From assembly GCF_000419525.1 (NCBI RefSeq), contig NZ_ATTE01000001.1:3773501-3837500 (forward strand): a stretch of 64,000 bases of DNA, in the 5' to 3' direction. The notes under the pieces are model-generated. The model was given only the letters and a program-made list of their open reading frames with translations. It made no database searches and was not told where the DNA came from. The position numbers and the translations under genes were made by a program. Every line of letters starts with the position of its first letter. Position 1 is the stretch's first letter. The stretch comes from Leucothrix mucor DSM 2157. GTDB lineage: Bacteria; Pseudomonadota; Gammaproteobacteria; Thiotrichales; Thiotrichaceae. Shown here piece after piece: positions 12,301-20,272 of the stretch.

Positions 12301-14552
12301 TGAACATAGTTGCCGTTAATATCCAGCTTTACGATGCCAGAAGGGCCATTGCCACCCTCACCTTTAACGGTAAATCTAGCCCGATATGTCTCACCACTAA
12401 CAGTCGTTACTGTCTGCGATAAGCTTGGCGCAGTACCACCATAGTCACAGCAATTACTGGTAGAGCCTGGCGTCGAGCCATTAACGCCCACCACGTCATC
12501 ATTGATATCACGGATTTGGATAAAGCCAGGAACGTTAGTCGCCTCGCCGTCAGCAGTGAATGCAAATCCGCCTGTGAGTGCTGGCGAGACGCGCTTCACG
12601 CCACCATTTCCAAAATAAGCACTATTGCCTACAACTGCACCACCGCCATTGTTGATGGCTGCATAGGTATCGGTACCGCCACCACTGGCTGTCCAGCCAT
12701 TGATTGTGCCTGAGCCTGCCCGGTTAACACCCCAGAAAGTGCCTGATACTGTGTCTTCAAAGTCACCATTAACTAGCACACTTGGGCATGACAGAATTGG
12801 TGCATTAGGAACAATCGTGATACCGCCAGTTGGCTGAGTCGATACCTGAAGTACATCGATTGTTTGGCGAGTCTCATCATCATCGGCAATACCATCACCT
12901 AAGTCATCCACACCAAGGCCAGAAGCATCCGACGCATCAATATCTGTTATACCGGAATTGGTAATGACCGCATCGTTCAGGTACTCACCGACACTCGTCG
13001 CCGTCGCCATAATGGTTAAAGTCGCATTACCACCCGCATTCACAGTGCCGACACTCCACACACCCGTGGTGCTGTTATAAGTGCCCTGTGATGGCAATGC
13101 AGAAGCAAAACTTAAACCAGCCGGTAACAAATCTGTTACCTGTAAACCAGAGGTTGGATCGCCACCTGCCGCGTTATTAACCGTTAGAGTAATCGTTACA
13201 GTATCGCCCACATCAAGCGTATTAGCGCTCACGGACTGAGTGATGGAAACATCCGACTGAGGAACACACATGACGATTTCGATTCCGTCACCACCTCCCC
13301 CTTCTGTACCAACACCCTTTGTATTAAAACTGATACTTGAATGAGTACCCAGCACACCAAACGTTCCTGCAGCGGTGCCAAGTGTGGAAGTGAGACTGGA
13401 CTCAGCCGTGTTACTGGGACTTAAGAGCTGGTAAGGTGTTCTTTGTATGTAATCGGTAGTTACCTCAAGATGGCTTCCCGTGTTGACATCAACTAATTGA
13501 AGAGAAGGGTCTACAGGCGTAAAGCGCATACCGTTGGAATAATTTAATTGTCCTTTACCATCTGAGGAACCTGCATTCCCTCCTATTCTGTCCAGATGGA
13601 TAATTGGATTCGTTACTGCCCGACCAAAAGAGAAAGTAATCTGGCCTGTTGAGCCATCGTAGTCAGCAGCTTCCGCGCCAGAGGCCTCAGCAGTCGTGTC
13701 CCAATAAAATACATTTTGCCATGATGGACGTCCCTGCACCGCAGACGAGCTCCATGCATTTATTGTATTCATCACACCTGCTGAGACGCCACTCCAACTA
13801 GCACCTGCGGCGGCAGATGTTGAAATGGTTGCCGTAAATGCTCCTGCAGTCGAAGAGGCATTTGAGCCTGCAGCCGACCAACTCCCAGTCAGATTCGCAC
13901 TTTGGCAAGAGAGATTAACGCTTGGTGCATTGTCTGGCGGCGTGTCATTAGTTGACTCGATAAACAGTTGCGAGCGTAACAATGACCCGGCTGTTCCAAG
14001 ATTATTCTGGTCACACACCTGAAGCGTCCAGGTACCGGCAGCATTCTCACCATCAAAAACGCCTAAGGCTATCGATGGTCTTACCGTGTGCTGATAAGTT
14101 GACGTTGTGTTGTGGTTTCCGGTATCAGGGCCAAACAAACCGCCGTTCGGGTCCCTGCCATCAAAGCTCGATGGTGCCTCATCATCAAACAAGTAATTTG
14201 CATTGGTGCGATTAATTTCGCCATAACTCATTAAGATAGTTTCAGTACCGCCCGGAGAGACCAGACGTGCTGATATATCATTTCTAAAGCCGTGCTGTAT
14301 TACCAATCCAAGGTTCACATCCCCGACGGTTATGTTGTCAGTGACATTAAAAGTTCGGCTAAGCGTGGAGGTACACGTTGGAAAATTGTCCGGAATGCTT
14401 CCTACTGTAGTATTGGCATATGTGTAGGTCGCAGCATTCGCTGGCGACATAAAAAGCATGGAAAAAAACAACATCAAGCAGATCACCCCCATAACAAAGG
14501 AGTGAATGACGTTTGAAACAAGCGTATGGTGCTGTCGCTTTATAGGCTGCAT
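6303..14552 (-). CDS. Giant secreted multidomain protein (P-domain, DUF11, GEVED x4, SdrD-B, C-terminal DUF11)
   Basis: 2749 residues. A signal peptide ends near residue 40 (MSPANAA). Residues ~45-200 resemble a proprotein-convertase P/Homo-B domain (LVSPGGTETILMSYGEI, AAGTWTLQVCDQ). A second module at ~215-430 is repeated at ~1600-1850 (VKNPVIHIDRQGGYG). A DUF11-like domain lies at ~435-560 and a carbohydrate-binding-like region at ~590-870. GEVED domains end near residues 1180, 1557, 1950 and 2327. An SdrD-B-like domain (VSGRVFNDANVNAVNDSG) covers ~2335-2440. A proline-rich stalk follows at ~2580-2640, and the protein ends in a DUF11-like domain with alternating hydrophobics (VSYQVKV). No sortase, PEP-CTERM or autotransporter signal was seen. 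Its C-terminal half is closely similar to the plus-strand giant gene at 22830. Probable adhesin or matrix protein; partner and ligand unknown. Confidence 0.9.
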   Translation of the reverse strand: MQPIKRQHHTLVSNVIHSFVMGVICLMLFFSMLFMSPANAATYTYANTTVGSIPDNFPTCTSTLSRTFNVTDNITVGDVNLGLVIQHGFRNDISARLVSPGGTETILMSYGEINRTNANYLFDDEAPSSFDGRDPNGGLFGPDTGNHNTTSTYQHTVRPSIALGVFDGENAAGTWTLQVCDQNNLGTAGSLLRSQLFIESTNDTPPDNAPSVNLSCQSANLTGSWSAAGSNASSTAGAFTATISTSAAAGASWSGVSAGVMNTINAWSSSAVQGRPSWQNVFYWDTTAEASGAEAADYDGSTGQITFSFGRAVTNPIIHLDRIGGNAGSSDGKGQLNYSNGMRFTPVDPSLQLVDVNTGSHLEVTTDYIQRTPYQLLSPSNTAESSLTSTLGTAAGTFGVLGTHSSISFNTKGVGTEGGGGDGIEIVMCVPQSDVSITQSVSANTLDVGDTVTITLTVNNAAGGDPTSGLQVTDLLPAGLSFASALPSQGTYNSTTGVWSVGTVNAGGNATLTIMATATSVGEYLNDAVITNSGITDIDASDASGLGVDDLGDGIADDDETRQTIDVLQVSTQPTGGITIVPNAPILSCPSVLVNGDFEDTVSGTFWGVNRAGSGTINGWTASGGGTDTYAAINNGGGAVVGNSAYFGNGGVKRVSPALTGGFAFTADGEATNVPGFIQIRDINDDVVGVNGSTPGSTSNCCDYGGTAPSLSQTVTTVSGETYRARFTVKGEGGNGPSGIVKLDINGNYVHLEVPGNSGTKSYTVEFTANSSSSVISFTNYGHFYQDNGGFCNPDTSGFCTVDGLGSSGQTAEVTLDNVELSAASCLIPLPTEVTAGMCSIASPSTQFWQSRVEWSTENGPGNFDPRNIDSNYISRADPSTSGSGISVAVASTYVEISGINQSNFESAYRNGDYLEYTLQTQSTIGNTLVLAGFAENGGRLGGDSYKMDLLISDDNFTTAVRLHTGFQVDGSTDPESGNTFTWIKSDLTEMYVKPDTEYKIRAVLYDAVQVGGKVTMDDFRISFDNCADRGDAPYATNDANAGAHYLPEIRSHYIGTVSPDAEMGPSGDDNTSGVVTTDEEAGVILPTLRAGSTVTIDVPVVGANGKLNAWIDWNKNNAFDASEKIATDAQLSNAAAASGTISLSVPVPADAIVGDTYARFRWSPNSVVNATDNVVEGELEDYLVKVVTALGPASPDVPFAACQAANFAGISPDGIEDLSFPRGYWATSYYQGQNGFASSSYGPTNGSGGSGAAEFRGEAFWGTGENPVQTSSNGTWNAIGTWSNGGETPTSPSLPHPSYVGSTWSDSNAYYQIDYRRKIDLAGVIRIADIADSYVDDGVEVYVNGVRQWATHPPSGGPNGWISQTNPGQVSVAANDEVLIRFINLGYIGGFHFAYDLPGVDCSDTPTSGTSYGTALHIKDASSSVYLGSTIDDDTSNIASVNADGDGTDDDGVFTDAGLSSGLQGFSFTPEESAALYIPVTGSGKLYAWVDWDGNGVFGNNSNEVIANGIAGADETMVVNASVPIASTLGTTYARFRFSSDASLSTPAGSASDGEVEDYQVTVAQTVTAPTEPPIAYCSNTWALDGGVYKSTTAQGVEITASTAAAAGASWSFAPNDALNPAGSFSLSALNGTSSLSTVFSWDTTPEDGRLANAADDAATGTLTFGFGVPVKNPVIHIDRQGGYGSSTASTPQGLSNSSIITPNTANSAATFTRLAGTTHFEVTGNMIQRTPNEVMQDIGVTGLSGADSTIYTAMGSVQVNGTYNSLSLDFSGVGVEGAGGDGIEFVVCAEPYDYGDAPASYQEAAHKIPETPTVYLGSVAPDNESQTQHTANGGSDGKGDDLNGTDDEDAYDTLPAIWTTQSQYRLKVDCSDQGAYVSGWIDFNQNGEFDAGERNTDYPERCNVNGTATLNWIGLSGLSTGTTYARLRIASDQTEVSTAIGEASDGEVEDYPVILQNPGTPPPVCNGITSWMNTSGQSADPNSTWAIDWAERGLSANVMFNSTMTGSNAKWTAAAAKAFTQSTFSDRFGSPGYGINLNYPDDLSGTGTTTADIVFSEALPANTYMVVRDVDATNESVTFSNNNLGLLPAPSLWETQSPLTTTANSPSLFASWNNVLQQIVTLSDGPNNDQEAYVWPVSGLTNLRVAYQTYAGSANIGFVSCIPQDHGDAPDTYATYKTSSGPQHSVINGVYLGSNAPDTEDDGQPSATAANDDADEDADENGVSALPILTTSDRTYSVSVTASNDTLSSATLIAWIDFDGNGRFDADEAAIRAIAAGSSNVSVKLNWSNIPLDIKAGNSYLRLRLTTDALSNREPGGAKLDGEVEDYPITITTAGVTVSGRVFNDANVNAVNDSGEVGVTQLPVVLYDRVNQVCVSTRTDGSGAYVFEDVVPGTYQVYEASRESVQVPRNCDPAFAKDPSGYRSTTKKVREAFTVTTSDITKQDFGNVKLPVFEPDNTGQILPGNVLFYAHKFTTPAAGSVSFSSLSSGHRSSGWSSIIYRDANCDGKLNQTDGAVPLGTGSLAVDAADNICLINKVYAPANVAANDQYVQNIMADFDFENTFAGTLALIVRDVTTAQQVQAPALPATPEVVAVPDVTPEQDPVPATPTTPYIPEIPEAPVQAQVDPTPVTPTVGPSRLELRKSVRNVSVVGSPETESVNSAAPGDILEYRIYYRNTGTGPLDELVINDTVPAYTSLSGSPDCGSAPSGMSCIASPLGLDDSLKWTFDGELRGGSGAWVSYQVKVDD
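10336..10870 (-). repeat. Near-identical 535-bp block, copy 2 (pair with 3958-4492)
   Basis: Second copy of the block, inside the 2749-residue giant gene. Similarity continues at a lower level for ~100 bases beyond the 10870 edge, where substitutions become frequent. That sharp drop in identity is what suggests a conversion tract rather than selection. Confidence 0.9.
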
Positions 14553-14745
14553 AGGTAACCACTTTCTTTTTATTTATTTTTTATCTGCAATAGGGGTAAG
14601 TATTGCAAAAAACATCAAAACGTAGCGCCCACAACAAACTACCTGCGCCACAGTTATATTGCCTCCAAAACTAACAGCCTAAGCCCCGACCAAAGCTGAA
14701 CCATTTTAACGTTATCCACTTTTACACAGAGATATCCACAGGCAC

Positions 14746-14773
14746 AAAAAAAGGGCTGAATAAATTCAGCCCC
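14746..14773 (-). terminator. Rho-independent terminator after aceA
   Basis: An 8-bp stem (GGGCTGAA at 14753-14760 and its complement at 14765-14772) with loop TAAA and seven T on the minus strand (14752-14746), 50 bases past the aceA stop. It is almost identical, including ~15 flanking bases, to the terminator at 6231-6258. Confidence 0.9.
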
Positions 14774-14823
14774 TTCTCATCAATCACCAATCACATTCGA
14801 TTAGTGTATAAACCGCTCAGTCA

Positions 14824-16407
14824 TTAACTGAACTGGTTCATGGTGTTGTCTTTACCGCCTGCTTTCAGTGCAGCTTCACCGGCGAAGTATTCTTTGTGAT
14901 CATCACCCATATCTGAGCCAGACATGTTTTGGTGTTTAACACAGGCAATACCTTGGCGGATCTCTTTACGCTGTACGCCAGCCACATAACCCAGCATACC
15001 TTCTTCACCGAAGTACTCCTTCGCCAGATTGTCAGTAGACAATGCGGCAGTGTGGTAAGTCGGCAGCGTGATCAAGTGGTGGAAGATACCGGCTTCACGA
15101 GCAGAATCAGCTTGGAAGGTACGGATCTTATCATCAGCACGAGCAGCCAATTCAGTCTCATCGTACTCAACACTCATCAGGTTATCGCGGTTGTATGCAG
15201 ACACATCTTCACCGGCTTCAGCCATCGCATCAAAGATCTGCTGACGGAAGTTAAGGGTCCAGTTGAATGATGGGCTGTTGTTGTAAACCAGCTTCGCATT
15301 TGGAATCACTTCACGGATGCGGTTAACCATGCCACCGATCTGGCCAATGTGTGGCTTCTCAGTTTCGATCCAGATCATATCTGCGCCGTTTTGTAGTGAC
15401 GTGATGCAATCCAGTACGCAGCGATCTTCACCAGTGCCCGAACGGAACTGGAACAAGTTAGAAGGCAAACGCTTAGGACGAACCAGCTTGCCGCCTTGCT
15501 TGATCACTAAGTCGCCGTTGTTCATGTCATCAGCAGAGACTTCTTCAACATCTAAGAAGCTGTTGTACTGATCACCCAGATCGCCTGGCTCTTTGGTTAC
15601 TGCGATTTGCTTAGTCAAGCCAGCACCCAGTGAGTCAGTACGGGCAACGATTACACCGTTGTCTACGCCCAGCTCCAAGAATGCGTAGCGAACTGCGCGG
15701 ATTTTCGCTAAGAAGTCTTCATGAGGAACGGTTACTTTACCGTCTTGGTGGCCACACTGCTTCTCATCCGATACTTGGTTTTCGATTTGGATACAGCAAG
15801 CACCCGCTTCGATCATCTGCTTAGCCATCAGGTAAGTCGCTTCAGCGTTACCGAAACCCGCGTCGATATCTGCAACGATAGGCACTACGTGCGTTTCAAA
15901 GTTATCGATTTGTGCTTGAATCGCTGGCTTATCAGCATCAGAAGCCGCATCCAACTCGCGGAACAAACCACCCAGTACACGGGCATCTGCCTGGCGAAGG
16001 AAGGTGTACAGCTCAGCAATCAGGCTAGCAACCGAAGTCTTCTCATGCATTGACTGATCCGGGAGGGGACCGAACTCAGAACGCAGCGCTGCAACCATCC
16101 AGCCAGACAGATAGAGGTATTTTTTGTCAGTCGTACCGAAGTGTTTCTTGATCGAAATCATCTTCTGCTGACCGATGAAACCGTGCCAGCAACCTAAAGA
16201 TTGAGTATACTGAGAAGGATCAGCGTCATAAGCGTCCATATCTGCACGCATAATGTCAGCGGTGTATTTGGCGATATCTAAGCCAGTTTTGAATCGGTTT
16301 TGAGCTCTCATGCGGGCTGCAGACTCAGGATTGATAGAATCCCATGCGCCTCGGGCAGCTTCAATGGAATTAGCAACTGATAAAGTGTCTTCTTGATACT
16401 GTGACAT
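14824..16407 (-). CDS. aceA: Isocitrate lyase
   Basis: 527 residues, the length of the large Pseudomonas-type isocitrate lyase. It cleaves isocitrate to glyoxylate and succinate, the first step of the glyoxylate bypass used for growth on acetate and fatty acids. The catalytic cysteine loop appears as KQCGH near residue 216, and the metal/substrate region VVPIVADIDAGFGNAEATY is intact. A strong ribosome binding site (GAGGAG) precedes the ATG at 16407. A LysR-type regulator is transcribed divergently from the 171-base gap and may control it, but that is inference. It ends at a clear terminator. Confidence 0.97.
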   Translation of the reverse strand: MSQYQEDTLSVANSIEAARGAWDSINPESAARMRAQNRFKTGLDIAKYTADIMRADMDAYDADPSQYTQSLGCWHGFIGQQKMISIKKHFGTTDKKYLYLSGWMVAALRSEFGPLPDQSMHEKTSVASLIAELYTFLRQADARVLGGLFRELDAASDADKPAIQAQIDNFETHVVPIVADIDAGFGNAEATYLMAKQMIEAGACCIQIENQVSDEKQCGHQDGKVTVPHEDFLAKIRAVRYAFLELGVDNGVIVARTDSLGAGLTKQIAVTKEPGDLGDQYNSFLDVEEVSADDMNNGDLVIKQGGKLVRPKRLPSNLFQFRSGTGEDRCVLDCITSLQNGADMIWIETEKPHIGQIGGMVNRIREVIPNAKLVYNNSPSFNWTLNFRQQIFDAMAEAGEDVSAYNRDNLMSVEYDETELAARADDKIRTFQADSAREAGIFHHLITLPTYHTAALSTDNLAKEYFGEEGMLGYVAGVQRKEIRQGIACVKHQNMSGSDMGDDHKEYFAGEAALKAGGKDNTMNQFS

Positions 16408-16578
16408 AGGTGATACTCCTCAAACGTTAATCGTTATTACTCTCTAGTTGCTAATCATCTTATTCGCAGTTGCAGCATTTTTGAAATAAATGGAGATTAT
16501 TCTTATAATTCACCAGCGAAATAAAGGTCGAAATATGAGGGTTTTCCTAGCATCCACGGCTACAAAGGTTCCGACGAA

Positions 16579-17532
16579 ATGAACATTGGACGCATTGATT
16601 TAAACCTTCTGGTCTACTTAGATGCACTACTTCGTGAGCGAAATGTCACCAAAGCGGCCAATCAATTAGGTATTAGTCAGCCAGCTTTAAGTAATGGATT
16701 GCGTCGTTTACGGGATTTATTTGATGACCCGCTGCTGGTTCGCACCAGTGAAGGCATGATTCCCACCGAGCGCGCCGAGCAATTGCAGCCGGTTATTCGC
16801 GATGTGCTATCCAAAGTGGACATGGCTGTGCAGCCACAAGCCGACTTTGATGCCGCCAACGAAGAACACTTATTTCGGATTATGGCCAGCGATTACGCCG
16901 AATCCACCCTATTTCCACACTTATTACAGCGCCTGCGCCGTGAAGCGCCCGGCATTATTCTGGACATACTTACGCCCAGCGACGTGAGCTTTCTCGATGT
17001 AGAGCGCGGCAAAGTGGATATGGTCATCAACCGCTTTGAGACCATGCCGCAGTCGTTTCACCAAAAAGGCATCTGGAAAGATCACTTTGCCTGCCTGACT
17101 AGCATCGACAATCCCATCCTGCAAAATTTCACGCTGGAAACCTATATGGATGCGCAGCATGTCTGGGTGAGTAAAACTGGCATGGGCATCGGCGTAGGCA
17201 TGGACCCGCACGATGTGCAACACCTTGGCTGGGTCGATGAATCGCTATGTAATATCGGCAAACAGCGCCGTATTACCGTATTCACCCGCCACTATCAGGC
17301 CGCCATGCTACTGGCCGAACAAAACGATTTGCTGGTAACCTTGCCTTCACGCGCCGCTAAATTGCAGCGTGATAATCCGCGGGTTGCCATCTTAGAGCCA
17401 CCGTTCGAAATCCCCCCATTCGAACTAAAAATGGCCTGGAGCCCGTTAGTACAACACAATCCCGCCCACCGCTGGATGCGCCGTTTTATAATTGACGTCG
17501 CCAACAGCTTACTTGCTGAAGATCAAACTTAA
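16579..17532 (+). CDS. LysR-family transcriptional regulator
   Basis: 317 residues. The N-terminal winged helix-turn-helix spans residues ~4-62 (VTKAANQLGISQPALSNGLR, then DPLLVRTSEGMIPT), followed by a periplasmic-binding-fold effector domain from ~90. It resembles the NodD/LeuO-type branch. It is divergent from aceA and 20 bases upstream of a cation antiporter gene, so it could regulate either; the effector cannot be read from sequence. Confidence 0.93.
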   Translation: MNIGRIDLNLLVYLDALLRERNVTKAANQLGISQPALSNGLRRLRDLFDDPLLVRTSEGMIPTERAEQLQPVIRDVLSKVDMAVQPQADFDAANEEHLFRIMASDYAESTLFPHLLQRLRREAPGIILDILTPSDVSFLDVERGKVDMVINRFETMPQSFHQKGIWKDHFACLTSIDNPILQNFTLETYMDAQHVWVSKTGMGIGVGMDPHDVQHLGWVDESLCNIGKQRRITVFTRHYQAAMLLAEQNDLLVTLPSRAAKLQRDNPRVAILEPPFEIPPFELKMAWSPLVQHNPAHRWMRRFIIDVANSLLAEDQT

Positions 17533-17552
17533 AGGGGAAAATTTACGCTGCC

Positions 17553-19193
17553 ATGGACACACTGGTCTCACTGTTTGCTTCGATTAATTATCACGATCCG
17601 GCTTGGATCGGCATCGCCTATGTTTTTGGATTTGTTGTCTGGCAAATCGGCTTACCGCCGTTAGTTGGCTTTCTGATTGCAGGCTTTACGCTCAATTTAC
17701 TGGGCGCTCAAGGCGGCGAATTCCTGGATATCATGGCCGATATCGGCGTGACCTTGCTGCTGTTTAGTATCGGCTTAAAGCTGCATATCCGGCAATTGCT
17801 ACGCCCCGAAGTGTGGGCCACCGCTACACTGCACTTAATCGCCCTGACCCTAAGCAGCGCCATTTTTATTATCCTGCTCAGCGTTTCCGGCCTGCCACTC
17901 CTTAAAGATTTAGATTACAACGCCGCGCTTATTCTGGCGTTTGCGCTCTCTTTCTCCAGTACCGTGTTTGCGGTCAAAGTGTTTGAAGATAAAGGGGAAA
18001 TGGGTAGCCCTTATGCCAAGGTGTCGATTGGTATTCTAATCGTGCAGGACATTGCCGCCGTAGTGTTCTTAGCTACCTCCGCCGCCAAACTGCCCTCACC
18101 TTGGGCTGCTGCCGCAATTATTGGTTTAATCGCCTTAAAGCCGGTGTTGATTGCCTTATTAAAGCGCGCCGGTCATGGTGAGTTACTGCTGTTGTATGGC
18201 TTGCTGCTGGCCAGTGGGGGTTATGCTTTATTTGAATTGGTCAGTCTTAAAGGCGACTTAGGCGCTTTATTCCTCGGTATTCTGGTGGCGTCACACCCTA
18301 AAGCCTCCGAGCTTGCCAAGTCCTTGTTATCACTAAAAGATTTATTCTTGGTAGGCTTCTTTCTCAGTATTGGTATCGCGGTCACGCCAACGGTAGATAC
18401 CGTGCTGATTGCGCTGCTACTCATCACCATTATTCCACTTAAAGCGCTACTGTTTTTCCTATTCCTTACGCGCCTGAAACTGCGCACCCGCATGGCGACG
18501 TTCACTTCACTGGCGCTCTCTAATTTTAGTGAATTCGGCCTGATTGTAACCGCTATCGGCGTTGCCAAAGGTTGGCTCAGTAATGACTGGCTGGCGGTTA
18601 TGGCGATTGCCGTGGTGATGTCGTTTATCCTTGCCTCGCCGCTTAATGTGAAAAATGGCGCGATCTATGCCCGCTATAAAGCATGGCTGCATAAACTCGA
18701 ACACAGCAAGCGACTGGAAGCCGATAGCACCATTAACCTTGGTCGCACTAAAGCCTTAGTGTGTGGAATGGGTCGCGTGGGCCATGGTGCATACGAACAA
18801 CTGCACCGCAGCCTTGGCGATTATGTGGTGGGGATTGATACGCAAACTGAGAAAATCAACGCCCATCAGCAAGCGGGTCGCAAAGTGTTTAATGGCGATG
18901 CCAGTAACCCCGACTTCTGGTTGCGGGTCGGCAGGGTCAAGCCGGAGCTGGAAACCGTGTTGCTGTGCCTGCCCAACCATCCTACCAATCTGCGCGCGGC
19001 CACCGCCATTCGCGACTGGGGATTTACCGGCCATATCGCCGCCATTACCAAGTATGAGGATGAGATTCCCGAGCTAATGGAAGTCGGCGTCAACTCCACG
19101 TTTAATATCTACGCGGAAGTCGGCACCGGTTTTGCAGAAAATGTATTGGAGCAAGCCTACCCGCCCGAGGAAAATACCTCAGTCTCAGGGTGA
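17553..19193 (+). CDS. CPA2-family cation:proton antiporter with TrkA-N domain
   Basis: 546 residues. About twelve hydrophobic segments cover residues ~1-385 (Na/H exchanger fold, with the characteristic AFALSFSSTVFAVKVFEDKG stretch), followed by a cytosolic RCK/TrkA-N Rossmann domain starting at ~405 (VCGMGRVGHGAYEQL). This is the KefB/YbaL architecture, moving K+ or Na+ against protons in the inner membrane, with nucleotide control of the gate. It lacks an obvious TrkA-C domain. It lies 20 bases after the LysR gene and probably shares its transcript. Its 3' end overlaps the convergent DUF3179 gene by 37 bases. Confidence 0.93.
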   Translation: MDTLVSLFASINYHDPAWIGIAYVFGFVVWQIGLPPLVGFLIAGFTLNLLGAQGGEFLDIMADIGVTLLLFSIGLKLHIRQLLRPEVWATATLHLIALTLSSAIFIILLSVSGLPLLKDLDYNAALILAFALSFSSTVFAVKVFEDKGEMGSPYAKVSIGILIVQDIAAVVFLATSAAKLPSPWAAAAIIGLIALKPVLIALLKRAGHGELLLLYGLLLASGGYALFELVSLKGDLGALFLGILVASHPKASELAKSLLSLKDLFLVGFFLSIGIAVTPTVDTVLIALLLITIIPLKALLFFLFLTRLKLRTRMATFTSLALSNFSEFGLIVTAIGVAKGWLSNDWLAVMAIAVVMSFILASPLNVKNGAIYARYKAWLHKLEHSKRLEADSTINLGRTKALVCGMGRVGHGAYEQLHRSLGDYVVGIDTQTEKINAHQQAGRKVFNGDASNPDFWLRVGRVKPELETVLLCLPNHPTNLRAATAIRDWGFTGHIAAITKYEDEIPELMEVGVNSTFNIYAEVGTGFAENVLEQAYPPEENTSVSG

Positions 19194-20089
19194 AAGGCGT
19201 ACCAGGCAAACCAGAAGCCATTCACCAGCTCAAGGTTATTGCCATTGGCGTCTTTAATCTGGCCATCGCGATTGGGCACATCAAATTCGATGCTTAAGGT
19301 TTGCCCGGCGAACTGATCCGTTAGTGTAGTACCACCAGCTAAAGCCAACTCCTTAAACGGATAGGCTTTATGCTGGCCGTTAATGGTAATGCCCAGCACG
19401 CGCTCTTTCGGGTGATAACGGCGACTCTCGGCCGATACCGGAAAATACGTTTTGCGACTATCGTCATAATTACCATAGGGCGAGCTTTCATAATCCCGCG
19501 TATAACCCGTGTTAGTGGATAACACTTTGGTCGCCGGATATTGTTCCAACCATTTTCCCCAACTGGTTTGCGAAGACGTTACCATGCGTAACTTCTGCCC
19601 TTTCATCGGGCCATTGATGGCTTTGGATAAAATCTGTGACCACAGCGTTTCAGTCTGCCGGTCGTACAGCAACACATCGCTGTTATAGAGCAAACCCGAG
19701 ACGCCAAACTGCAAGGTCTTACCGCCGAGCGCTGCCTCGTACACAATGCCCGTGCCGCACAAGGGGCAGAACGTTACCGAAATCGGTTTACCCTGAATCG
19801 TGTCATTCACAATCTCATGCCAATTCAGAATTTTGATGGGATAAGCCCGCGCCTCGCCATTCACCTGAATGCCGATAATGCGGTCTTTGGCTTGTAGAAA
19901 ATCAGCTTGTGCAGCAGGGATAAAATCGGGGCGATCAATGGAGGGAATGCCATCTCGTGGCGGCCCACCTTGAAGTATTTGATTAGCAGGGATCAGGCTT
20001 TGGCTCAATTCAAAACCATTCTTGGTTTCGGCGCTGGCAAGGCCGCTAATGAGCAGTGTGCTGAGTAATATAGTGTTTAAAATATGCAT
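19157..20089 (-). CDS. DUF3179 domain-containing exported protein
   Basis: 310 residues with a signal peptide (ILLSTLLISGLASA, cleavage near residue 20). The body matches DUF3179: residues ~65-300 contain AYPIKILNWHEIVNDT, the cysteine pair TFCPLCGTG and SGLLYNSDVLLYDRQTETLW. The function of the family is unknown; the CxxC pair could bind metal or be redox active in the periplasm. It is convergent with the antiporter and overlaps its end. Confidence 0.93.
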   Translation of the reverse strand: MHILNTILLSTLLISGLASAETKNGFELSQSLIPANQILQGGPPRDGIPSIDRPDFIPAAQADFLQAKDRIIGIQVNGEARAYPIKILNWHEIVNDTIQGKPISVTFCPLCGTGIVYEAALGGKTLQFGVSGLLYNSDVLLYDRQTETLWSQILSKAINGPMKGQKLRMVTSSQTSWGKWLEQYPATKVLSTNTGYTRDYESSPYGNYDDSRKTYFPVSAESRRYHPKERVLGITINGQHKAYPFKELALAGGTTLTDQFAGQTLSIEFDVPNRDGQIKDANGNNLELVNGFWFAWYAFHPETEVFSSGG

Positions 20090-20272
20090 ACGATGTTCCT
20101 CTGGTATCAGTATGCAATACGTAAAAACCAGCCTGTCAGATGCAGAAGATCATTCTCCATACTCTTTTCAAGCTCACTGCACATTTACTGCACAATTGGC
20201 GAATAAGCTGCTCGCAGGCTATCTAAAACCAGACCCAGCGAACAGCAACCTCTAACAATAATAGGACCAGCT

